Shown here in pieces: positions 57,520 through 64,000 of a stretch of 64,000 bases of DNA (the first letter of the stretch is position 1; every line of letters starts with the position of its first letter). The stretch lies in assembly GCF_004551525.1 (NCBI RefSeq), contig NZ_SATR01000017.1:578-64577 (forward strand), given 5' to 3'. Made by a program: the position numbers and the translations under genes. The notes below the pieces were generated by a model, which was given only the letters and a program-made list of their open reading frames with translations, did no database searches and was not told the origin of the DNA. This DNA comes from Vibrio ouci (GTDB taxonomy: Bacteria; Pseudomonadota; Gammaproteobacteria; Enterobacterales; Vibrionaceae).

Positions 57520-59235
57520 ATGTCACTTTTAGAAGTTAAAAATCTTCGAATAGAGTACCCTTCGCGTCATGGTGTGCATGCCGCGGTTAAATCGCTTTCT
57601 TTTAATATTGAGCGTGGCGAGATCGTCGGTGTAGTAGGCGAGTCAGGTGCAGGTAAATCAACAGTCGGTAATGCCGTGATCGATCTACTTAGCCCTCCAG
57701 GTCGCATTGCAAGTGGCGACGTTTATTTAGATGGCGAGCAGATTTCAGGTCTGACTCCAGAGCAAATGCGTAGCGTGCGTGGCTCTAAGATTGGTTTTAT
57801 CTTCCAAGACCCAATGACATCGCTCAACCCACTGTTCACCGTTGAGCAACAGCTAAAAGAAACCATCCACGCCAACATGAAAGTCACTGACGCTGAGGCA
57901 TACGAGCGCGCCCTGTCATTGATGGAACAAGTGGGCATCCCACAGCCAGAAAACCGTTTAAAACAGTACCCTCACCAGTTCTCTGGCGGCATGCGTCAGC
58001 GTGTGGTGATTGCGATTGCACTGGCAGGTGAGCCTGACCTTATTATCGCTGATGAACCAACCACCGCACTGGATGTATCTATCCAAGACCAAATTCTTAG
58101 CTTAATCCGCGAGTTGTGTATTAAGAACAACGTAGGTTGTATGTTGGTTACTCACGATATGGGTGTGGTCTCTAACGTGACCGATCGCGTAGCGGTAATG
58201 TACCGCGGTGATTTGGTTGAGTTTGGCCCAACAGCGAAAGTGCTTGGCGACCCTGACCATTCTTATACGCGCAGCCTAATTTCAGCCGTTCCTCGTTCAG
58301 ATATGAAGCTGGATCGCTTCCCATTGGTGAGCTACATCGAAGAAGCTCACGAGATGGAACCACTGGATGTTAAAAATCACTGGTTAGGTCAAAGCCAAGA
58401 TCACCGTGATTACACCGGCTCTCTACTGAGTGTTGAGAACGTTAATTTACGCTTTGTGACCAAAGATTCTCTGTTTGAAAGTCGCCGCGAATACGTGCAA
58501 GCATCGAACAACGTGAGTTTTGACGTGTTTGAAGGTGAGACATTTGGCCTTGTAGGTGAATCAGGTTCAGGTAAATCGACTATCGCACGCGTGATTGCAG
58601 GTCTGTATGAGCCAAATTCAGGCAAGGTGACGTTTGAAGGTATCGACTTGACGTCATTGAAGTCAGAGAAAGAACGTCGTCCTCTTCGCCGTCAAATGCA
58701 GATGGTATTTCAGAACCCGTATACCTCGATGAACCCGCGCATGAAGATCTTCGATATCATCGCAGAGCCGATTCGTTTCCATAAACTAACCAACAGTGAA
58801 GTGGAAACACGCACGATCGTGAACGATCTACTTGATCACGTAGGTTTGGGCAAAATGGCGGGAGTGAAGTACCCACACGAATTCTCTGGTGGTCAGCGTC
58901 AGCGTATTTCGATTGCCCGTGCATTGGCAACTCGCCCACGTCTACTTATCTGTGATGAACCGACTTCAGCACTCGATGTATCGGTACAAGCTCAGATCCT
59001 TAACTTACTGAAAGACCTCCAAGATGAGTTAAATCTCACTATGCTGTTTATCAGTCACGATTTACCGGTTATTCGCCAAATGTGTGACCGAGTAGGTGTG
59101 ATGCAGATGGGTACGTTGTTAGAAGTTGCCCCAACGGAGCAGCTATTTACCGCGCCACAGCATGAATACAGTAAGCAACTAATTTCCCTAATGCCTGAAT
59201 TTACGGGCTTAAGAGAAGAAATAAAAACGGCGTAA
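57520..59235 (+). CDS. Peptide ABC transporter ATPase, two nucleotide-binding domains in one chain
   Basis: A 571-residue fusion of DppD-like and DppF-like ATPases. Domain 1 (about 1-260): Walker A GESGAGKST, signature FSGGMRQRV, Walker B LIIADEPT. Domain 2 (about 305-560): GESGSGKST, FSGGQRQRI, LLICDEPT. Each has the peptide-transporter C-terminal extension. It is first gene of a four-gene cluster with a binding protein and two permeases. GAGG precedes the ATG. The family (Opp/Dpp) is certain; the peptide specificity is not. Confidence 0.93.
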   Translation: MSLLEVKNLRIEYPSRHGVHAAVKSLSFNIERGEIVGVVGESGAGKSTVGNAVIDLLSPPGRIASGDVYLDGEQISGLTPEQMRSVRGSKIGFIFQDPMTSLNPLFTVEQQLKETIHANMKVTDAEAYERALSLMEQVGIPQPENRLKQYPHQFSGGMRQRVVIAIALAGEPDLIIADEPTTALDVSIQDQILSLIRELCIKNNVGCMLVTHDMGVVSNVTDRVAVMYRGDLVEFGPTAKVLGDPDHSYTRSLISAVPRSDMKLDRFPLVSYIEEAHEMEPLDVKNHWLGQSQDHRDYTGSLLSVENVNLRFVTKDSLFESRREYVQASNNVSFDVFEGETFGLVGESGSGKSTIARVIAGLYEPNSGKVTFEGIDLTSLKSEKERRPLRRQMQMVFQNPYTSMNPRMKIFDIIAEPIRFHKLTNSEVETRTIVNDLLDHVGLGKMAGVKYPHEFSGGQRQRISIARALATRPRLLICDEPTSALDVSVQAQILNLLKDLQDELNLTMLFISHDLPVIRQMCDRVGVMQMGTLLEVAPTEQLFTAPQHEYSKQLISLMPEFTGLREEIKTA

Positions 59236-59328
59236 GTCGTAGACCTTTCCTGATACAAGCAGCATCAGGTATTAAACAGACGCAAATACAACAACTAGGG
59301 ATAGAAATCCCGCATAAGGAGTTATGCA

Positions 59329-60882
59329 ATGAAAACCATGAAAAGCAAACTAGCAGTGGCTTTAATGGCAGCTGGCCTTAGCTTTGGCGCAGCGGCAGCA
59401 GATATTACCGTCGCTTATGATGCAGACCCAGTGTCACTTGACCCGCATGAGCAATTGTCTGGCGGTACACTGCAAATGTCTCACATGGTATTTGATCCAC
59501 TAATCCGTTTTAACCAGAAGATGGAATTTGAACCACGATTGGCTGAATCTTGGGAACGTATTGATGGCGAAACGATGCAGTTTAATATCCGCCAAGGCGT
59601 TAAATTCCACTCAGGTAATGCACTAACTGCAGACGACGTAGTGTGGACATTTGACCGTCTGAAAAGCTCTCCTGACTTCAAAGGTATCTTTGGCCCAATC
59701 GTTTCGATCACTAAAACTGGCGATTACACAGTAGAAGTGAAAACAGAAGGTGTTTACCCACTAGTAGAAAACGTCATGACTTACCTGTTCCCAATGGACA
59801 GCAAGTTCTACTCAGGTAAGACAGAAGATGGTAAAGACAAAGCTGAGCTAGTTAAGCACGGTAACTCTTACGCATCGACAAATGTTTCTGGTACGGGTCC
59901 TTTCATCATCACTCAGCGTGAGCAAGGCGTAAAAGTAACGTTTGAGCGTTTCAACGATTACTGGGACAAAGAGTCTGACGGTAACGTAGACAAGCTAACG
60001 CTAGTACCAATCAAAGAAGACGCAACACGTGTTGCAGCACTTCTTTCTGGCGACGTTGATATGATTGCTCCTGTTGCACCAAACGACTACAAGCGTATTA
60101 AGAAGGCGGACAGTGTAGATCTTTACACTATGCCAGGTACGCGTGTTATCACGTTCCAAATGAACCAAAACAGCAACCCTGCACTGAAAGACGTGCGTGT
60201 TCGTCAAGCGATTACCTACGCAATCAACAACGAAGGTATCACTAAGAAAGTAATGAAGGGTGCGGCAACGGCTGCGGGTCAACAGAGCCCAGTAGGTTTC
60301 GTTGGTCACAACGCCGATCTTAAACCTCGCTACGATCTTAAGAAAGCGAAAGAGCTGATGAAAGAAGCGGGTTACGAGAAAGGCTTCACGCTAACTATGA
60401 TGGCGCCAAACAACCGTTACGTGAACGATGACAAGATTGCTCAAGCTTCAGCAGCAATGCTGTCTAAGATCGGTATCAAGGTTGATCTGAAGACAATGCC
60501 AAAAGCTCAATACTGGCCTGAATTCGATAAGTGTGCGGCAGATATGCTAATGATCGGCTGGCACCCAGATACAGAGGATTCAGGTAACTTTACTGAGTTC
60601 CTAGCTATGACGCGTAACGCTGATACAGGTAAAGGTCAGTACAACTGTGGTCACTACTCAAATGCTGAAGTTGATAAGCTAATTGAAGAGACCAACACGA
60701 TGACAGATCTAGAGAAACGTAGTGCATCGCTGAAAAAAGTAGAAGAGATTCTATACAACGAAGCGGCGTTCGTACCTCTACACTGGCAAGATCCATCATG
60801 GGCAGCGGAAGGTAACGTTGAGATTGGTCCAATCATCAACGGTATGAACTTCCCATACTTCGGTGACCTAGTGGTTAAATAA
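59329..60882 (+). CDS. Peptide-binding periplasmic protein (SBP family 5)
   Basis: A 517-residue extracytoplasmic solute receptor of the DppA/OppA type. Signal peptide is about residues 1-24 (KLAVALMAAGLSFGAAAA). The family signature is in the first 110 residues (LDPHEQLSGGTLQMSHMVFD and LAESWERIDGETMQFNIRQG-VKFHSG). Two cysteines near the C terminus (DKCAADM, QYNCGHY) could form a disulfide. AAGGAG is seven bases before the ATG. It is third-party to no other SBP here, and a hairpin after the gene should keep its expression above that of the permeases. Confidence 0.93.
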   Translation: MKTMKSKLAVALMAAGLSFGAAAADITVAYDADPVSLDPHEQLSGGTLQMSHMVFDPLIRFNQKMEFEPRLAESWERIDGETMQFNIRQGVKFHSGNALTADDVVWTFDRLKSSPDFKGIFGPIVSITKTGDYTVEVKTEGVYPLVENVMTYLFPMDSKFYSGKTEDGKDKAELVKHGNSYASTNVSGTGPFIITQREQGVKVTFERFNDYWDKESDGNVDKLTLVPIKEDATRVAALLSGDVDMIAPVAPNDYKRIKKADSVDLYTMPGTRVITFQMNQNSNPALKDVRVRQAITYAINNEGITKKVMKGAATAAGQQSPVGFVGHNADLKPRYDLKKAKELMKEAGYEKGFTLTMMAPNNRYVNDDKIAQASAAMLSKIGIKVDLKTMPKAQYWPEFDKCAADMLMIGWHPDTEDSGNFTEFLAMTRNADTGKGQYNCGHYSNAEVDKLIEETNTMTDLEKRSASLKKVEEILYNEAAFVPLHWQDPSWAAEGNVEIGPIINGMNFPYFGDLVVK

Positions 60883-60896
60883 TCACGAGTGAACCA

Positions 60897-60938
60897 GACC
60901 AAGTATTCATGATTCGGTGAATGCTTGGTCGATTTTTG
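60897..60938 (+). terminator. Attenuating hairpin between binding-protein and permease genes
   Basis: GACCAAGTATTCA and TGAATGCTTGGTC pair with one mismatch around TGATTCGG, followed by GATTTTTGG. A partial terminator at this place is usual in ABC operons and gives excess binding protein. Confidence 0.7.
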
Positions 60939-61013
60939 GTGCTTAGCTTTGTTTCAGTCGGGTTAAGTACCATTTTTAAGACTGAAATCTATGGAAAGTT
61001 TAAGGGGCAAGGA

Positions 61014-61991
61014 ATGTTTTCGTTTCTGGTCAAGCGCCTGTTTCAGGCACTGATAGTGATGTTTGTGATCAGTCTAGTGGCGTTTGCCATTCAGGATAAC
61101 CTAGGCGACCCGTTACGTGAGTTGGTTGGTCAGTCGGTTTCAGAAGCCGAGCGCCAAGCGCTACGTGATGATCTAGGTCTGAATGATCCCTTCATTACAA
61201 AATACACTCGCTTTGTCGGCAATGCGCTACAAGGTGATTTAGGCACATCTTACTTCTTCAAGCGCCCAGCGGTTGAAGTGATTCTTGATAAACTCGTGGC
61301 GACACTTGAGCTAGTGTTTGGTGCCACGCTTATCATTGTTTTCTGTTCGATTCCTCTTGGCGTCTACTCAGCAATTCATCCAAAAAGCTTCTTTACTAAG
61401 CTGGTGATGGCAGGCAGTAGTGTCGGAATCTCGATCCCTGTTTTCCTAACCGCCATCATGCTGATGTATGTGTTCTCGATTGAGTTAGGCTGGTTGCCAT
61501 CTTATGGCCGAGGTGAGACTGCTAATATATTTGGTTGGGAATCAGGCTACTTTACCCTTGATGGACTAGCTCACTTGGTTCTGCCATGTATTGCACTGGC
61601 ATCTATCATGCTACCGCTATTTATTCGTCTGGTACGTTCAGAGATGCTTGAAGTTCTTAGCTCTGAGTACATTAAGTTTGGTAAGGCGAAAGGCCTTGCA
61701 CTGAACAATATTTACTACCAACACGCATTGAAAAACACCATGCTGCCAGTATTAACGGTCGGTGGTGTACAGATTGGTACCATGGTGGCTTATACCATCC
61801 TAACGGAAACGGTATTCCAGTGGCCTGGTACAGGCTTCCTTTTCCTTGAAGCAATTAACCGTGTTGATACACCGCTTATCACGGCTTACGTTATTTTTGT
61901 TGGCTTGATTTTCGTGGTAACCAATACGATTGTTGACTTGCTATACGGCATCATCAACCCGACCGTAAATCTAACAGGTAAAGGAGCTTAA
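61014..61991 (+). CDS. Peptide ABC transporter permease 1 (DppB-like)
   Basis: A 325-residue inner-membrane permease with six helices. FLVKRLFQALIVMFVISLVA is the typical DppB N terminus, and the EAA-like coupling loop (EYIKFGKAKGLALNNIYYQH) lies near 220-240. The open frame extends 31 codons upstream through the hairpin, but MFSFLVKRL preceded by AAGG-type sequence is the natural start. It is separated from the second permease gene by two bases. Confidence 0.93.
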   Translation: MFSFLVKRLFQALIVMFVISLVAFAIQDNLGDPLRELVGQSVSEAERQALRDDLGLNDPFITKYTRFVGNALQGDLGTSYFFKRPAVEVILDKLVATLELVFGATLIIVFCSIPLGVYSAIHPKSFFTKLVMAGSSVGISIPVFLTAIMLMYVFSIELGWLPSYGRGETANIFGWESGYFTLDGLAHLVLPCIALASIMLPLFIRLVRSEMLEVLSSEYIKFGKAKGLALNNIYYQHALKNTMLPVLTVGGVQIGTMVAYTILTETVFQWPGTGFLFLEAINRVDTPLITAYVIFVGLIFVVTNTIVDLLYGIINPTVNLTGKGA

Positions 61992-61993
61992 TC

Positions 61994-62932
61994 ATGAGTC
62001 AAACAGCAGCAGCTCCTTCTCGCTGGGAGCGTTTTAAACAGTCGGACTTCTTGTATTACTTCAAGCGCGATAAAGTCGCGATGGCAAGTTTTACTGTGTT
62101 CATGCTTTTCTTGGTGATGGCTTTGGCTGCGCCAGTTTTATCCCCAACTGACCCATACGATTTATCATCGATTGATATCATGGACTCAGAGCTGCCACCG
62201 TCATGGATGGAAGATGGTGATGAGCGATTCTTGCTTGGTACTGATGAGCAGGGTCGTGACATTTTGTCGACTATTCTCTACGGCTCTCGTTTGTCACTAA
62301 CGATTGGCTTCTTAGCTGTTGGTCTACAGTTATTCCTAGGTATCGTGATTGGTTTATCTGCGGGTTACTTCGGTGGTCGTATTGATAGCTTCCTAATGCG
62401 TTTTGCTGATGTACAGCTTTCGTTCTCAACCATGATGGTCGCGATCATCGTCTCGGCTATCTTTAAAGCCAGCTTTGGCAGTGACTTCTATAGTCAGTAT
62501 GCCGTAGTGATGCTGGTGGTGATCATTGGTGTGGCAGAATGGCCGCAGTATGCACGTACTATCCGTGCTTCAGTGTTGGCCGAGAAGAAGAAAGAGTATG
62601 TTGAAGCGGCGCGTGTAATGGGCTTTAAAGCTCCGCGCATCATGTTCCGCCATATTCTGCCAAACTGTCTATCACCAATCTTGGTTATCTCGACGGTTCA
62701 GGTGGCAAACGCGATCATGTCGGAAGCGGCGCTTTCTTTCCTTGGCTTAGGTCTACCGGTCGATCAGCCATCGCTAGGTGCGCTAATCAGTATCGGCTTT
62801 AACTACATCTTCTCAGGTGCTTGGTGGATCACAGCATTCCCTGGCATTGTTCTAGTGACGCTAGTGTTGATTATCAACCTACTGGGTGACTGGTTACGTG
62901 ATGTATTTAACCCGAAGATCTACAAAGGGTAA
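61994..62932 (+). CDS. Peptide ABC transporter permease 2 (DppC-like)
   Basis: A 312-residue partner permease with six helices. The N-terminal WERFKQSDFLYYFKRDKVAM, the LLGTDEQGRDILSTILYGSR segment and the coupling loop (EYVEAARVMGFKAPRIMFRH) are those of DppC/OppC proteins. AAAGGAG about ten bases ahead of the ATG overlaps the end of permease 1, so the two are translated together. A terminator follows. Confidence 0.94.
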   Translation: MSQTAAAPSRWERFKQSDFLYYFKRDKVAMASFTVFMLFLVMALAAPVLSPTDPYDLSSIDIMDSELPPSWMEDGDERFLLGTDEQGRDILSTILYGSRLSLTIGFLAVGLQLFLGIVIGLSAGYFGGRIDSFLMRFADVQLSFSTMMVAIIVSAIFKASFGSDFYSQYAVVMLVVIIGVAEWPQYARTIRASVLAEKKKEYVEAARVMGFKAPRIMFRHILPNCLSPILVISTVQVANAIMSEAALSFLGLGLPVDQPSLGALISIGFNYIFSGAWWITAFPGIVLVTLVLIINLLGDWLRDVFNPKIYKG

Positions 62933-62948
62933 TGTTCTCCTTATCGAT

Positions 62949-62975
62949 AAAGCCGCGATTATTCGCGGCTTTTTT
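62949..62975 (+). terminator. Terminator of the peptide transporter operon
   Basis: AAAGCCGCGA and TCGCGGCTTT pair around TTAT, followed by TTTTTT. Confidence 0.92.
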
Positions 62976-63137
62976 GTTTGTGGCGTATTTCAATTCGGTA
63001 ATCAATGTTTACTGCATTGGACGGAGCGTTTTACGCCGATTTCGTGTCTGATTATTAAAATGAGTAGTAGGCCATCTCTTACAACTGAGGTGGTTTGAAC
63101 ATAAACATAATAATTAAGTCATCAAGAAGGTAAGTGA

Positions 63138-63503
63138 GTGAAGCCTGGAAAAACGGGAATTGTCCGCGTGCTGCATGCAACGCGATATTCAATCAAGGGG
63201 CTAAAGGCTGCATGGCAGCATGAGGCGGCATTTAGGCAAGAGAGCATCATTGGATTAGCTATGCTGGTAGTAGCGTTGTGGCTACCCGTCACCGCAGTTG
63301 AAAAGGTATTGCTGATCGGCAGCCTGTTTATTGTCGTGATTGTTGAGCTGCTTAACTCGGCAATCGAAGCTGTGGTTGATCGCATCGGCAGCGAGCTACA
63401 CGAGTTGAGCGGTCGAGCTAAAGATATCGCCTCAGCAGCGGTGTTCATGGCCTTGATGTTGGCATTGCTGACCTGGGGAATCATTGTTGGAGGTTTACTA
63501 TGA
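63138..63503 (+). CDS. dgkA: Diacylglycerol kinase DgkA
   Basis: Three-helix membrane kinase (121 residues, trimeric) that phosphorylates diacylglycerol left over from periplasmic glucan and lipid A modification. Catalytic residues align with the E. coli enzyme: E70, N73, E77 in VELLNSAIEAVVDR and K95 in GRAKDIAS. Start is GTG, seven bases after AAGAAGG. It overlaps the next gene by four bases. The pairing makes sense: EptA-type enzymes release diacylglycerol, which DgkA recycles. Confidence 0.96.
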   Translation: MKPGKTGIVRVLHATRYSIKGLKAAWQHEAAFRQESIIGLAMLVVALWLPVTAVEKVLLIGSLFIVVIVELLNSAIEAVVDRIGSELHELSGRAKDIASAAVFMALMLALLTWGIIVGGLL

Positions 63504-64000
63504 GAGCTTGGATTTCTCGACACTCTAGCAAGGTCAGCTACGTGACACTGAGTGCCTTACTGGCGGTCTATTTCTCTCTGGCGTTGAATCTGCCGATTTA
63601 TAAGGAACTGCTACAACTTTTCTCAGCGATGGATGCGGTAAAGCTTGGCTTTATCATCTCTATTCCGCTGTTCTTTTTTGCCGTGCTCAACTTGCTGTTC
63701 AATTTGTTGAGTTGGCCTTTAGTGACCAAGCCTTTTTTTAGCTTGCTGTTGGTCCTTTCGGCGCTCGTCAGTTATGCCGGCTATAACTATGGCACCATCT
63801 TTGACACCAATATGATCGTCAATATTATGCAGACTGACAGCAGTGAGGCGAGTTCGTACCTCAGCCTTTACTCGATATTGTGGGTGATTGGTTTTGGTGT
63901 GGTGCCCGCAGCGCTGCTTATTATGTTGCCAGTGAAGCGTGAGTCGTGGCTAAAACTGATTGGTAAAAAACTACTTTCTATCCTGTGTTCTGTGTTGATG
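63500..64000 (+). CDS. eptA: EptA-like lipid A phosphoethanolamine transferase, N-terminal part (cut by the window end)
   Basis: ATG at 63500 overlaps the dgkA stop (ATGA) and the frame stays open for 167 codons to the window edge. The visible part is the membrane domain: several helices and the segment SYAGYNYGTIFDTNMIVNIM, then QTDSSEASSYLS, which is typical of the EptA/phosphoethanolamine transferase family. The catalytic sulfatase-like domain lies outside. Such enzymes decorate lipid A and give polymyxin resistance in other bacteria. Confidence 0.88.
   Translation, partial: MRAWISRHSSKVSYVTLSALLAVYFSLALNLPIYKELLQLFSAMDAVKLGFIISIPLFFFAVLNLLFNLLSWPLVTKPFFSLLLVLSALVSYAGYNYGTIFDTNMIVNIMQTDSSEASSYLSLYSILWVIGFGVVPAALLIMLPVKRESWLKLIGKKLLSILCSVLM

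Noticed and set aside
63122..63523. 133-residue antisense open frame over dgkA
   Set aside because: Serine/threonine-rich shadow of a membrane protein gene with intact catalytic residues.

Overview
The window is chromosomal DNA from a marine gammaproteobacterium of the genus Vibrio or a close relative. This rests on protein identities (ThiC to ThiH, AsnC, UspA/UspB, UbiE-UbiJ-UbiB-TatABC, PolA, IlvY/IlvC, Rep, an RND pump with TetR regulator), on the RyhB, Spot 42 and CsrB-type small RNAs, and on a gene order that matches, from memory, the region right of oriC on chromosome 1 of V. cholerae. Perfect parS sites in the thiamin genes fit that placement. I see no prophage, insertion sequence, CRISPR array or genomic island; nearly all genes are core, so the oddities are mostly in RNA genes and intergenic DNA.

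Layout. 1-108: end of a tRNA (probably rRNA-operon) transcript with a deformed tRNA-Trp-like sequence and terminator. 211-2090: Tat-exported multicopper oxidase and the fluoride channel CrcB. 2166-8728: TPP riboswitch and the thiamin operon thiCEFSGH with three strong parS sites. 8853-13853: aminopeptidase P, LysR regulator, Bcr-type drug exporter, a small orphan, AsnC. 13957-25086: c-di-GMP protein with periplasmic sensor, RsmJ, a Cys/Lys-rich orphan, two EamA transporters, UspA, ferritin, UspB, a flavoprotein, alternative oxidase, an HDOD protein. 25254-33497: RmuC, ubiE-ubiJ-ubiB-tatABC, TatD, HemB. 33564-40065: acetyltransferase, RyhB, polA, Spot 42 plus a second candidate sRNA, EngB, cytochrome c4. 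40335-44064: CsrB-type RNA, methyltransferase, YihI, DUF2489 protein, HemN. 44252-55678: IlvY/IlvC, a periplasmic orphan, UbiK, the VexRAB-like RND system, Rep, cytochrome c5. 55999-56751: Arg/His/Pro tRNA array containing two deformed tRNA-Pro-like elements. 57520-64000: peptide ABC transporter, DgkA and the start of an EptA-like phosphoethanolamine transferase.

How the genes connect. Several genes serve iron, haem and respiration: RyhB, ferritin, HemB, HemN, cytochromes c4 and c5, alternative oxidase, ubiquinone synthesis (UbiE/J/B/K), and a multicopper oxidase behind a possible Fur box. Three global post-transcriptional regulators (RyhB, Spot 42, CsrB) lie within 6.6 kb. Points most worth a second look are the tRNA-like elements with insertions in the anticodon arm, a short reading frame inside RyhB, and a hairpin with a DnaA-box-like loop and clustered GATC sites upstream of polA.
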